Below, in pieces: positions 16,715 through 27,385 of a stretch of DNA of 64,000 bases. The notes below the pieces were generated by a model that made no database searches, had not been told where the DNA came from, and saw only the letters and a program-made list of their open reading frames with translations. The first letter of the stretch is position 1, and each line of letters begins with the position of its first letter. Position numbers and translations under genes: made by a program. This DNA comes from Variovorax sp. PBS-H4 (lineage in GTDB: Bacteria > Pseudomonadota > Gammaproteobacteria > Burkholderiales > Burkholderiaceae_C). The DNA lies in contig NZ_LR594675.1 in NCBI RefSeq assembly GCF_901827205.1, positions 4,216,001 to 4,280,000 on the forward strand, given 5' to 3'.

Positions 16715-18079
16715 TCAGCGTACGTCGCGGTCGCGCGAGCGGCCGTCGCGTGCACGCGCGTCGTTGGGCGGGACGACGGGAATCACCGAGGACTGGGGCG
16801 GCGCAGTGCCGGCCACGTTCGGGTTGGCGCCGTCGGCGGGCGCGCCGGCTCCCGGCTGGCCGGACATCTGGATCAGCTTGTCGATCGGCAGGTAGAGCAG
16901 GTTCGAGCCCTGCTTGGAATCGACCAGCACCTTCGTCGTGTTACTGTAGATCTGCTGCATGGCGTCGGTGTACATGCGGTCGCGCGTGACCTGCGGCGCC
17001 CGCTGGTACTCGGCGAGCACCGAGCCGAAGCGCTGGGCATCGCCCTGCGCCTGCGCGACGATCCGCGCCTTGTAAGCCTCCGACTCTTCCTTGAGGCGCG
17101 AAGCGGTACCGGTGGCGCGCGGCACCACATCGTTGGCGTAGGCCTGCGCCTCGTTCTTGGTGCGCTCGCGTTCCTGGCCGGCCTTGAGCACATCGTCGAA
17201 GGCCGCTTGCACCTGTTCCGGCGGACGCAGCCCGCCCTGCTGCAGGTTGATGCCCACCACCTCGATGCCCACCTTGTAGCGGTCCAGGATGGTCTGCATC
17301 AACGCCCGCACGCGGGGGGCAATCTGGTCGCGTTCCTCGGCGAGCGCCGCATCCATCTTCATCTTGCCAACGACCTCGCGAACCGCGGTCTCGGCCACCT
17401 GCACCACGGTGTCGGTCGGCGTCTTGCTTTCATAGAGGTACGCGCGCGCGTCGCTCAGGCGGTACTGCACGGCAAACTTGATCTCGACGATGTTCTCGTC
17501 TTCGGTCAGCATGGCCGATTCGCGCAGGCCGGTCGAGCGCACGATCGAGTCGCGGCCGACGTCGATCGAGCGGATCTGCGTCACGATCACGATTTCGTGA
17601 CGCTGGATCGGGTACGGCAGCCGCCAGTTGAAGCCGGCGCCCACGGTCGTCTTGTAGCGGCCGAACTGCGTGATCACGGCCTGCTGGCCTTCGTTGACGA
17701 TGAAGAAGCCGGTGCCCAGCCAGATCAGTACGGCCACTGCCGCCACCAGGCCCAGGCCAACGCCGGCATTCTTCATGTCGGGCTTGAGGCCGTTGCCCCC
17801 ATTGCCCCCGTTCGAACGGCCACCGTTGCCGCGCCCGCCGCCGAACAGGCCACCCAGCTTGCGGTTGAAGTCGCGCCAGAGCTCGTCGAGATCAGGCGGT
17901 CCCTGGTTGGGCCCCTGGCCGCGGGGACGGTTGTTGTTGCCGGAGGATCCGGAGTCGTCGTCGGGACGATTGGCATTGGGACGATCCCCATTCGAAGAGG
18001 GCTCGTCGCCGCGACCCCAACGGCCATCATTCAGGTTGAACATGTCCTGGAATCGTCTCCACACTGGCTTTGCATTCAT
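16715..18079 (-). CDS. hflK: HflK, modulator of FtsH protease
   Basis: A 454-residue SPFH/band-7 protein that partners HflC. The first 100 residues are a Gly/Asn/Arg-rich cytoplasmic region, followed by a membrane helix at about 105-127 and the SPFH domain starting NEGQQAVITQFGRYK. A helical C-terminal arm and a disordered Pro/Gly tail complete it. The long Asn/Gly-rich N-terminus is usual for HflK. It lies 17 bp after hflX. Confidence 0.95.
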   Translation of the reverse strand: MNAKPVWRRFQDMFNLNDGRWGRGDEPSSNGDRPNANRPDDDSGSSGNNNRPRGQGPNQGPPDLDELWRDFNRKLGGLFGGGRGNGGRSNGGNGGNGLKPDMKNAGVGLGLVAAVAVLIWLGTGFFIVNEGQQAVITQFGRYKTTVGAGFNWRLPYPIQRHEIVIVTQIRSIDVGRDSIVRSTGLRESAMLTEDENIVEIKFAVQYRLSDARAYLYESKTPTDTVVQVAETAVREVVGKMKMDAALAEERDQIAPRVRALMQTILDRYKVGIEVVGINLQQGGLRPPEQVQAAFDDVLKAGQERERTKNEAQAYANDVVPRATGTASRLKEESEAYKARIVAQAQGDAQRFGSVLAEYQRAPQVTRDRMYTDAMQQIYSNTTKVLVDSKQGSNLLYLPIDKLIQMSGQPGAGAPADGANPNVAGTAPPQSSVIPVVPPNDARARDGRSRDRDVR

Positions 18080-18095
18080 TCGATCTCTTCTCTGG

Positions 18096-19286
18096 TCAGT
18101 GGGGCGATTGTGCCAATCCGCCGCCGGGGCCGTGCAATTCGGCGTCCGGCTCTGGGGTCATGGCCCCGTCTACCGAAAGCGCGCGCCGTCCAAGCTCGGC
18201 TCGGAGCGCCGCCACACCTTCTCCGGAATGAGCACTCAGGAAGAGGCGCGGCATCTGCACGCCGTCGACTTCGATCTCGTCGGCGAGCGACAGGGGGCGC
18301 TGCGTATCGTCGAGGGCGTCGAGCTTGTTGAAGACGAGGAGCTGCGGCACGCTGTCGGCGCCGATCTCCTTCAGCACCGACTGCACCTCGGCCATCTGCT
18401 CCGGGTGGTGCGGGTTGGAGGCATCCACCACGTGCAGCAGCAGATCGGCATCGACTGCCTCCTGCAGGGTGGCCTTGAAGGCATCGATCAGACCGTGCGG
18501 CAGCTCGCGGATGAAGCCAACCGTGTCCGAGATCGAGACTTTGCGCCGCGCATCGCCGAGATACAGATGCCGTGTGGTGGTGTCGAGCGTGGCGAACAGC
18601 TGGTCGGCTGCATAGGCGCGCGCCTTCACCAGCGCATTGAACAGCGAGGATTTGCCGGCATTGGTATAGCCGACCAGCGAGATGTTGAAGGTGTCGCGCC
18701 GCTCGCGCTGGCGCCGCTGGGTACTGCGCTGGCGCTGCACCTTGGCAAGCCGTTCACGGGTGCGCCGGATGGCGTCCCCGATCATGCGGCGGTCGAGCTC
18801 GATCTGGGTTTCGCCGGGGCCCCCGCGCGCACCGATGCCGCCGCGCTGGCGCTCCAGGTGAGACCAGCGCCGCACGAGGTGCGTGCTGAGGTATTGCAGC
18901 CGTGCCAGCTCGACCTGCAGCTTGCCTTCGTGGGAGCGCGCGCGCTGGGCGAAGATCTCGAGAATGAGGAAGGTCCGGTCGTACACCGCCACGCCGAGAT
19001 GGCGCTCGAGGTTGCGTTGCTGCGCCGGGCTCAGCGCCTGGTCGAAGATCACCTCGCTGGCGCCGTGCAGTTCGGCCAGCTCGCGAATCTCGCTGGCCTT
19101 GCCGCTGCCCACGAACAGGGCTGCATCGGGGGCCTTGCGCTTGGCGACCAGGCGCGCGACTGGCGCAAGGCCCGCGGTTTGCGCAAGCAGTCCGAGTTCC
19201 TCGAGTTCGCCGTCGAAATGGGGCAGCCCGAAATCGACACCGACGAGGACGACGGCACCGTCTTTCCGGGAATTCAGTTCAGACAA
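18096..19286 (-). CDS. hflX: GTPase HflX
   Basis: A 396-residue ribosome-associated GTPase, thought to split stalled ribosomes under stress. The N-terminal domain carries FVGSGKASEI and the GARGGPGETQIELDRR signature near residues 152-167. The G1 loop GYTNAGKSS is at 206-214, G3 DTVGF follows, and G4 NKLD is near 315. It is located between hfq and hflK as in many proteobacteria. Confidence 0.95.
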   Translation of the reverse strand: MSELNSRKDGAVVLVGVDFGLPHFDGELEELGLLAQTAGLAPVARLVAKRKAPDAALFVGSGKASEIRELAELHGASEVIFDQALSPAQQRNLERHLGVAVYDRTFLILEIFAQRARSHEGKLQVELARLQYLSTHLVRRWSHLERQRGGIGARGGPGETQIELDRRMIGDAIRRTRERLAKVQRQRSTQRRQRERRDTFNISLVGYTNAGKSSLFNALVKARAYAADQLFATLDTTTRHLYLGDARRKVSISDTVGFIRELPHGLIDAFKATLQEAVDADLLLHVVDASNPHHPEQMAEVQSVLKEIGADSVPQLLVFNKLDALDDTQRPLSLADEIEVDGVQMPRLFLSAHSGEGVAALRAELGRRALSVDGAMTPEPDAELHGPGGGLAQSPH

Positions 19287-19338
19287 GCGGAATCAAATGG
19301 GAAAAAGCGCGGCGGGCGAGCCGCCGTGCTCCGTGCAC

Positions 19339-19584
19339 TCAGGCAGCGGCGTCGTCGTTCTCGGTTGCCGAGAAGTTGACCGCCCGACCCGGCACGATGG
19401 TAGAGATGGCATGCTTGTAGACCATCTGGGTCACCGTATTGCGAAGCAACACGACGTACTGATCGAAAGACTCGATCTGCCCTTGCAGCTTGATGCCGTT
19501 GACCAAATAAATGGAAACCGGCACGTGCTCTCGACGCAAGGTGTTCAGAAAGGGGTCTTGTAGAAGTTGCCCTTTATTGCTCAC
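19339..19584 (-). CDS. hfq: RNA chaperone Hfq
   Basis: An 81-residue Sm-like protein that forms hexamers and matches small RNAs with messenger RNAs. The Sm1 motif LRREHVPVSIYLVNGIKLQGQI and Sm2 motif YKHAISTIVP are both intact, including Gln8, Phe42 and the KHA loop used for U-rich RNA. Translation starts at a GTG (19584) preceded by GGAG. The acidic C-terminal tail is short. It heads the hfq-hflX-hflK-hflC run. Confidence 0.96.
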   Translation of the reverse strand: MSNKGQLLQDPFLNTLRREHVPVSIYLVNGIKLQGQIESFDQYVVLLRNTVTQMVYKHAISTIVPGRAVNFSATENDDAAA

Positions 19585-19782
19585 GATATTCTCCGTGTTC
19601 AAGAGTAGTTGTTGGACCGGCCACCTTAACACAGCACTTCCGCAGTGCAGCACGAAACCCTCGACGCCCCCCTAAAAAATACGGCACTCCGGGGCGGGAG
19701 GAACCTTCGGGGGGCGGCACCGTTCGCGATGCAGGGCCCCCGTCCCCAGGATGCGGCACAGGCTGCGCCCGCCGCGGGGCAT

Positions 19783-21126
19783 TCAGCCCTCCTTGTCGGC
19801 GTAGGGATTGTGCGAAGTCTTGAACTCGATGCGCAATGGCGTGCCGACGAGGTCGAACTCCTTGCGGAAGCGCCCCTCCAGAAAGCGCCGATAGGCCTCG
19901 GTGACGTGCTCCAGCGAGTTGCCATGGATGACGATCACCGGCGGGTTCATGCCCCCCTGGTGTGCATAGCGCAGCTTGGGCCGGAACATGCCGGACTTCT
20001 TGGGGGTCTGGAACTGCACGGCCTCGAGCAGCAGGCGCGTGAGCACCGGCGTGGACATCTTGCGGGTGGCGGACTTGTGCGCCTGCGCGATGGCCTGCCA
20101 TAGGGGGCCCAGCCCCTGGCGCCGTGTGGCCGAGATGAAGTGCAATGAGGCGAACTTCAGGAATGCCAGCCGGGTCTCGATCTGGCGCTGGATCTGCTCG
20201 CGCTGATAGCTGTCGACTGCGTCCCACTTGTTGATTGCAATCACCACCGCGCGGCCACTCTCCAGGATGTAGCCGGCGATGTGGGCATCCTGGTCGGTAA
20301 CGCCTTCGGTGGCGTCGATCAGGAGCAGCACGACGTCTGCGGACTCGATGGCCTGCAGGGTCTTGACCACCGAGAACTTCTCGATCGCCTCGAACACCTT
20401 GCCCTTTCGCCTCAGGCCCGCGGTGTCGATGAGCTCGAAGCGCTGACCGTTGCGTTCGAAGGGCACGGAGATGGCGTCGCGCGTGGTGCCCGGCAGGTCG
20501 AAGGCGACCAGCCGCTCCTCGCCAAGCCAGGTGTTGATCAGGGTGGATTTGCCGGCGTTGGGCCGGCCCGCGACGGCCAGCTTGATCGGCTTGTTGACGT
20601 CTTCTTCCTCGTCCTCGTCGTCCGGTTCGGGCAGCGCCAGCGGGTCGAGCGCGAGCTCGACCAGGCCGCGGATGCCCTGCCCGTGCGCGGCCGAGACGCC
20701 GTGCACCTCGCCGAAGCCCAGCTCGTAGAACTCGGCGAGCCGCGCGTTGTCCTTCATGCCTTCGGCCTTGTTGGCGGCCAGCACGCACGGCTTGCCAAGG
20801 CGGCGCAGCTCGTTGGCGATGTCGTGGTCCTGCGCCGAGAGCCCCTCGCGCGCATCGACAACGAAGATCACCACGTCGGCCTCGGCCACCGCCTGTCGCG
20901 TCTGCTTGGCCATCTCCTTGAAGATGCCGCTGCCCGCGTCGGGCTCGAAGCCGCCGGTGTCGATGACGATGAACTCGTAGCGACCCTGGCGGCCGTTGCC
21001 GTAGTGGCGGTCCCGCGTGAGCCCGGCAAAGTCGGCAACGATGGCGTCGCGTGTCTGCGTCAGGCGGTTGAACAGCGTCGATTTGCCGACGTTGGGGCGC
21101 CCGACCAGTGCAATGACGGGTTTCAT
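19783..21126 (-). CDS. der: Ribosome-assembly GTPase Der (EngA)
   Basis: A 447-residue GTPase with two tandem G domains, needed for 50S ribosome assembly. The first G1 GRPNVGKST is at residues 9-17 and the second GRPNAGKST near 190. The domains are joined by an acidic linker (EPDDEDEEEDVNK), and a KH-like domain ends the protein. A 198-bp gap separates it from hfq, the longest in this cluster, and probably holds the hfq promoter. Confidence 0.97.
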   Translation of the reverse strand: MKPVIALVGRPNVGKSTLFNRLTQTRDAIVADFAGLTRDRHYGNGRQGRYEFIVIDTGGFEPDAGSGIFKEMAKQTRQAVAEADVVIFVVDAREGLSAQDHDIANELRRLGKPCVLAANKAEGMKDNARLAEFYELGFGEVHGVSAAHGQGIRGLVELALDPLALPEPDDEDEEEDVNKPIKLAVAGRPNAGKSTLINTWLGEERLVAFDLPGTTRDAISVPFERNGQRFELIDTAGLRRKGKVFEAIEKFSVVKTLQAIESADVVLLLIDATEGVTDQDAHIAGYILESGRAVVIAINKWDAVDSYQREQIQRQIETRLAFLKFASLHFISATRRQGLGPLWQAIAQAHKSATRKMSTPVLTRLLLEAVQFQTPKKSGMFRPKLRYAHQGGMNPPVIVIHGNSLEHVTEAYRRFLEGRFRKEFDLVGTPLRIEFKTSHNPYADKEG

Positions 21127-21150
21127 GATCGAGCGCTCGCGTTCTACGTT

Positions 21151-22296
21151 CTATTCAGGGCGGTAGCCGAAGACGCCGCCGTTGCGGGTGACGACCACGA
21201 CCGTGTTGCCCGAGAGCACGGGTGCCGCCGCGATCGGCGAGCCATCGGGTGTGAGACGGTTGAGCAGCGCGCCGTCCTCGCGCGAGATCACATGCACGAG
21301 GCCCGTTGCGTCGCCGATGATGAGCGAGCGCCCGACCGCGAGCGGCGCAGTCAGCGTGCGGTACTTGAGACGCTCCATCTGCCAGGCGCGCTCGCCGTCG
21401 TTGCGACGCCAGGCCACCACGTTGCCGTTGTCCTCGGTGCCGTAGATGAAGCGGTCGTCGCCCGAAATGCCGTCTGCCCCGCTGGCCGGCTTGCTCCACA
21501 GCAAGGTGCCACGCGAGGTGTCGACGCAGCCGACGCTGGCGTAGTAGGCGCGCGCGCAGACGGAGTCGCCGAGCCGGCTCACGCTGCCGGTCAGATCGAC
21601 CAGGCGCTCGACGTCGTTGGTGCCGCGCGGCGCGGCAACAGGCGCCTCCCAGCGTGAGGTGCCGTTGGCCGGGTTGATGCCGACCAGCCGGCCGCCAACA
21701 CCGGTCACCAGCGTGTCGCCGACGGCGATCAGCACGCCCGGACGCTTCAGCACCAGGTTCTCGGCAGTGCGCTGCTGCGACCACAACCGGCGCCCGCTCT
21801 GGCCGTCCCAAGCGGTGGTGGTGCGATCCGCGCTCTGCACGAAGACGCGTCGGCCGGCCACCAGCGGAGCGGTGTACGACTGTGCCGGAAGCCGCTGCCG
21901 CCATAGCACCTTGCCGCCCTGGAGCGTGACGAGTTCATTGCCGGTGGTGATCACCGCGACCAGCGAACCGTCGCTGCCCACGCCGGCGCCCAGCGGGACG
22001 CCGACGCTGGCGCGCCAGGACTCCTGGCCGGAGCGGGCATCGATCATGGCCACCGTGCCGTCGCTGGAAGCCACAGTCACCATGTCGCCGCTCACGTCCG
22101 TCGTGAGCGGGAACTCCACCTTGGGAATTCGGATGCTCCAGGCCTGCCGCACGCCGAGCACAGCCGGATTGGGCGGCAGCTCGGCCGGCTTGGGCTTGGG
22201 CGTGCCCGAGCAGGCCGCGAGCGCGAAGACGACGAGCGCGCCGGCCGCGGTGCGCAGGAGTGAAGCGGGAAGCATCGAACGCTGGCTGAAATTCAT
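21151..22296 (-). CDS. bamB: Outer membrane assembly lipoprotein BamB
   Basis: A 381-residue lipoprotein of the beta-barrel assembly machine. The lipobox LAAC gives lipidated Cys29. It is followed by a Pro/Lys linker and an eight-bladed PQQ-like propeller, seen as repeated WxxxV/ARxGxxxW-type blades such as VVAWRRNDGERAWQ. It lies between yfgM and der, its usual position, and overlaps the upstream gene by 4 bp. It helps deliver outer-membrane proteins to BamA. Confidence 0.94.
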   Translation of the reverse strand: MNFSQRSMLPASLLRTAAGALVVFALAACSGTPKPKPAELPPNPAVLGVRQAWSIRIPKVEFPLTTDVSGDMVTVASSDGTVAMIDARSGQESWRASVGVPLGAGVGSDGSLVAVITTGNELVTLQGGKVLWRQRLPAQSYTAPLVAGRRVFVQSADRTTTAWDGQSGRRLWSQQRTAENLVLKRPGVLIAVGDTLVTGVGGRLVGINPANGTSRWEAPVAAPRGTNDVERLVDLTGSVSRLGDSVCARAYYASVGCVDTSRGTLLWSKPASGADGISGDDRFIYGTEDNGNVVAWRRNDGERAWQMERLKYRTLTAPLAVGRSLIIGDATGLVHVISREDGALLNRLTPDGSPIAAAPVLSGNTVVVVTRNGGVFGYRPE

Positions 22297-22982
22297 GGTG
22301 TGTTCTTGGCGGAAGATGCGGTGCCGGCCGAAGCCAGGCTCTTGGGGTCGACGCCGACCGCGTTGAGCTTGATCTCGACCAATCGGCGGTACTCGTTGGC
22401 CGGATCGAAGGCGGACCAGGCCTTGCGGTATTCCGCCTTGGCCTCCTCGCGCTTGCCCTGGCTCATGTAGACGTCGCCCTTGCGATCGGCAGCGAGGGCT
22501 TCGAATTCCTTCGGCATGCCGCCCGAGAGCTGCTTGAGCGCCTCGTCATAGGCCTTGGTCTCGAGCAACTCGCCCGCCAGCCGCAGCCGGGCCACCGCCT
22601 GGTAGCCGGCATCGGTGCCGTGTTCTGCCACCCAGGCCAGCGCTGTGCGTGAGGCCTCGGCATTGCCCTTCTCGTACAGCACGCGCGCGGCCAGCAAACC
22701 GCCCTGCTGGGCGTAGGCCGTGCCCGCGAACTTGCTCTTCATGTCGGCGAGCGCGCGCTCGACCCGGGCCGTGTCGCCGGCCTGCGCGCCGCGCTCGAGC
22801 TCGTCATAGAGCGCCGAGGCGCGCGCCGCCTGCTCACGCTGCCAGTACTGCCAGCCAGTCCAGGCCAGGAAGGCGCCGGCCGCCAGCACCACGACCCAGG
22901 TGATCAGCGTGCCGTAGGTGTTCCAGAAATGCTTGAGCTGATCGAGCTGTTCCTGTTCTTCGAGGTCGAGATGGGTGGCCAT
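22293..22982 (-). CDS. YfgM-like tetratricopeptide inner-membrane protein
   Basis: A 229-residue protein anchored by one helix near residues 27-46 (ITWVVVLAAGAFLAW), with a periplasmic helical repeat domain. The N-terminus HLDLEEQEQLDQLKHFWNTYG is typical of the YfgM family, proposed to act as an ancillary chaperone of the SecYEG translocon with PpiD. It sits between hisS and bamB, the conserved order, and overlaps bamB by 4 bp. Confidence 0.88.
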   Translation of the reverse strand: MATHLDLEEQEQLDQLKHFWNTYGTLITWVVVLAAGAFLAWTGWQYWQREQAARASALYDELERGAQAGDTARVERALADMKSKFAGTAYAQQGGLLAARVLYEKGNAEASRTALAWVAEHGTDAGYQAVARLRLAGELLETKAYDEALKQLSGGMPKEFEALAADRKGDVYMSQGKREEAKAEYRKAWSAFDPANEYRRLVEIKLNAVGVDPKSLASAGTASSAKNTP

Positions 22983-22988
22983 GTGCTG

Positions 22989-24299
22989 TCAGTTCTTGGG
23001 AGCCGGGGATTGTAGGGTGGCGGCCCAGCCCGCCGGATCGGCCAGCGGGCGCGCCGTCTGGGCTCCCGTGCCGTCGCGCAGCGCCTTGACCGTGATCTCG
23101 CCGCGCGCCAGTTCGTCGGCGCCGAAGATCAGGGCGTAGGCCGCACCGCTGCTGTCGGCCTTCTTGAACTGCGACTTGAAGCTGCCCAGCCCGTCGGCAG
23201 TGGCGGCGTGCATCTGCACCCTCACGCCGGTTTCGCGCAGCTGCTGCAGCGTGCGCAGCGCGATCGGCATTGCGACGGCGTCAGGCACCACAGCATAGGC
23301 GTGCGGCGCTGGCGCGGGGACTGCGGTACCCTGCTCCTTCAGCAGCTCGAGCACGCGCTCCACCCCGATGGCCCAGCCGACCGCAGGCGCGGGCTTGCCG
23401 CCGAGCTGCTCGAACAAGCCGTCGTAGCGCCCGCCGGCGCACACCGTGCCCTGGGAACCGAGCCGGTCGGTCACGAACTCGAAGACGCTCAGGTTGTAGT
23501 AGTCGAGTCCACGCACCAGGCGTGGATTGACGGTATAGGCGATCTCGTTGGCGTCGAGGATGGCCTTCAGGCCGTCGAAGTGCGCCAGCGACTCGGCCCC
23601 CAGGAACTCGATCAGCTTGGGCGCCGCTTCCACCAGCGCCTTCATCGCCGGGTTCTTGGTGTCGAGGATGCGCAGTGGATTGGTGTGCAGGCGGCGCCTG
23701 GCGTCCTCGTCGAGCTGGTCGGCGTGCGCTTCGAAGTGCGCGATCAGTTGCGTGCGGTGCTGCGCGCGCTCGGCCGGCTGGCCGAGGCTGTTGATCTCGA
23801 GCCGCACGTCGGCCAGGCCGATGGCCTTCCACAAGGCGTTGGCCAGCAGGACCAGCTCGGCGTCGACATCGGGCCCGGCAAAGCCGAGGGCCTCTACATC
23901 GATCTGGTGGAACTGGCGAAAACGCCCGCGCTGTGGCTTCTCGCGCCGGAACATCGGGCCGATCGCCCACAAGCGCTTGCCGCCGTCGTAGAGCATGTTG
24001 TGCTCGATGGCCGCGCGCACGATACCGGCTGTGTTCTCGGGGCGCAGCGTCAGGTGGTCGTTGTCGCCGTACTTGTCCGAGCGGTCCTGGAAGGAGTACA
24101 TCTCCTTCTCGACGATGTCCGTCACCTCGCCGATCCCGCGCACGAACAGCGCCGTGTGCTCCAGGATCGGCGTCCGGATATTGCGGTAGGCGAAGCGCGA
24201 CATGAGCTCGCGCACCACGCCCTCCAGCCATTCCCAGCGCGCCGATTCCGGCGGCAAGGTGTCGTTCATGCCTTTGACGGCATTCAATTTGTCAGCCAT
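22989..24299 (-). CDS. hisS: Histidyl-tRNA synthetase
   Basis: A 436-residue class II aminoacyl-tRNA synthetase. Motif 1 surrounds YRNIRTPILEHTALFVRGIGE, motif 2 is FRREKPQRGRFRQFHQID, the histidine-A loop is RGLDYYNLSVFEF and motif 3 is PAVGWAIGVERV. A C-terminal anticodon-binding domain follows. It lies 12 bp after ispG. Unlike the HisZ paralogue in this window it keeps all catalytic motifs. Confidence 0.97.
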   Translation of the reverse strand: MADKLNAVKGMNDTLPPESARWEWLEGVVRELMSRFAYRNIRTPILEHTALFVRGIGEVTDIVEKEMYSFQDRSDKYGDNDHLTLRPENTAGIVRAAIEHNMLYDGGKRLWAIGPMFRREKPQRGRFRQFHQIDVEALGFAGPDVDAELVLLANALWKAIGLADVRLEINSLGQPAERAQHRTQLIAHFEAHADQLDEDARRRLHTNPLRILDTKNPAMKALVEAAPKLIEFLGAESLAHFDGLKAILDANEIAYTVNPRLVRGLDYYNLSVFEFVTDRLGSQGTVCAGGRYDGLFEQLGGKPAPAVGWAIGVERVLELLKEQGTAVPAPAPHAYAVVPDAVAMPIALRTLQQLRETGVRVQMHAATADGLGSFKSQFKKADSSGAAYALIFGADELARGEITVKALRDGTGAQTARPLADPAGWAATLQSPAPKN

Positions 24300-24311
24300 G
24301 GGTTTGGACGC

Positions 24312-25606
<1,295 letters not shown>

Positions 25607-25610
<4 letters not shown>

Positions 25611-26527
25611 GGCTTCACCTCGAAACGGGCGACCCCGCCACCGCGCGTCAACGGCTTCAGGTCCAAGGCCTTGCCGCGCACCTGCACGTCCACCACCGCG
25701 GCGCGGCCGACGACCACCGAAAGCGGCAAGGTGCCGTTCAGCCCGACGGTCTCGCCGGCCTGCACCGTACGCCGCAGCAGGGACTTGCCGCCAGCGTCAG
25801 TGACCGTCACCCACGAGTCCTCGCGCGCGACGAAGACGATCAGATCCGTCGCATTGGCCGCGGACGGCGCGGAGGCCTGCGCTGCCGGGACCGCCCCAGC
25901 GGCGGGCATCGTGCCAGGATCCGCCGAACCAGCTGGAGCCATAGGCTGGACCGGGTCGGCGACCGTGCCCCCGGCCTGCGGCGCTGAAGGCGCTTGTGCT
26001 GATGACGCAGCCGGCTCGCTGCCGTCGGCCCGCCCGCCGAACTGCGAGAGCGCCTCGCCGACGCGGTCAAAAATGGATTGCGGCAGCCAGAACAGCACCG
26101 CCGCACCAACCAGCAGCAGCCCGACCACCGTCAGCAGCGGGCGCGACGGCAGGCCGCTTGAGCTCCTGCTGGCGCGCACCTGGGACGGGAGGGCCTTGCT
26201 CATGGTGCGATCGGCCTGCGCCAGACCCGCCGGCTGCGCGCCGGGCAGCTTTGCGAGCACCGGCGCAGGGTCGATGCGCAGGGCGCGGCAGACGCTGGCG
26301 GCGAGAGCACGCGCGAACACCGGATCGGGCAAGGCCTCGATATCGTCCGACTCCAGCGCGGCGAGTTTCTGCGGCGTTACCTTCAGCGCAGCGGCCACCA
26401 TGTCGAGGTGCAGGCCGTGCGCCTCGCGCGCGTGGCGCAGCATGTCGCCGGCCGACATGTGCGTGTGGTCGCCAGTGACCAGGGGTACCGCAGCCGAGGC
26501 CCCGAATTCGCTCGCCTTCTCAATCAT
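25607..26527 (-). CDS. rodZ: RodZ-like helix-turn-helix membrane protein
   Basis: A 306-residue bitopic protein. The N-terminal helix-turn-helix domain (MLRHAREAHGLHLDMVAAALKVTPQKLAALE) is cytoplasmic, one membrane helix lies in LLTVVGLLLVGAAVLFW, an Ala/Pro-rich linker follows, and a C-terminal DUF4115 beta-domain is periplasmic. RodZ proteins link MreB to the wall synthesis machinery for rod shape. The ATG at 26527 overlaps the pilF stop by 8 bp and is chosen over two upstream starts lying within pilF. Confidence 0.85.
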
Positions 26528-27350
26528 TGAAGTTTCCGCGCTCATAGGCCACGGCCTCGCGCGATTGGGGGAAACGCCGCTGCAGCTGTCCGGCAAGCTG
26601 GGTGGCCGCATCGCGGTTGTTGAGGCGGCGTTCGATCTTGATGCCCAGCCACAGCGTCTCGGCGCTGGCCGCCGGGCCGTTGTTGATGCGGCGGATGTAG
26701 AACTGCGCGCGCGACCAGTCCTCGCGCTGCGCGAGCAGCGAAGCGAGGTTGTAGCCGATCACCGGGTTGCCGGCATCGAGCTCGTAGGCCTGCATCAGAC
26801 TGCGCTCGGCCTCGGGGCGCTGGCCGGCGCGCAGTTGGCACACGCCCTGCGTCATCAGCGTCTTCGCGCGATCTCCATACGTGGAGATGGCAAGCGCCGC
26901 CGCGAACTGCTGCTGCGCGTCGGCGAAGCGGTTCTGCTGGCAGAGCAGCCAGCCGTAGTTGTGCAGCGTGTTGGGCTCTCGCGGGTTCAGTGCGATCGCG
27001 CGGCGAAAGCTGTCCTCGGCCAGGCCAGCATCGTCCAGGCGCATGTAGACCAGCCCGCGCAGGTTGTAGGCGTCGGCAAAGTTGGGATCCGCCGCCAGCG
27101 CCTGCTTGATCTCGTCCAGCGCGACCGTGGGCTGCCCCTGCTCGAAATAGCCGATGGCCAGTTCAAGGCGCAGACGCGCACGCTTGCGGGCATTGCCTTC
27201 ATCCGAATCGGTGACGATCCCGCCCGCGTTGCCGGCCGTGCTCGGGACGCTGACGTCCTTGGTGGCGCAGCCGGCAAGAAGGAACGCCGCCACAAGGCTG
27301 ACGAGCGCTTGCGTCATCCGCTGCCGCGCGGTCGAAGAGGCCTTGATCAT
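26520..27350 (-). CDS. pilF: Type IV pilus biogenesis/stability protein PilF (PilW)
   Basis: A 276-residue lipoprotein of tetratricopeptide repeats. A signal peptide ends in the lipobox LLAGC, and six or so TPR units follow (for example ELAIGYFEQGQPTVALDEIKQAL). PilF is the pilotin that brings the PilQ secretin to the outer membrane. The start at 27350 has CGGAG upstream, and the ATG at 27380 has none. Other pil genes are not in the window. Confidence 0.88.
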   Translation of the reverse strand: MIKASSTARQRMTQALVSLVAAFLLAGCATKDVSVPSTAGNAGGIVTDSDEGNARKRARLRLELAIGYFEQGQPTVALDEIKQALAADPNFADAYNLRGLVYMRLDDAGLAEDSFRRAIALNPREPNTLHNYGWLLCQQNRFADAQQQFAAALAISTYGDRAKTLMTQGVCQLRAGQRPEAERSLMQAYELDAGNPVIGYNLASLLAQREDWSRAQFYIRRINNGPAASAETLWLGIKIERRLNNRDAATQLAGQLQRRFPQSREAVAYERGNFND

Positions 27351-27385
27351 TGCTTCGTTGCTCCGAAGGTCTGTTGGCATGTGAA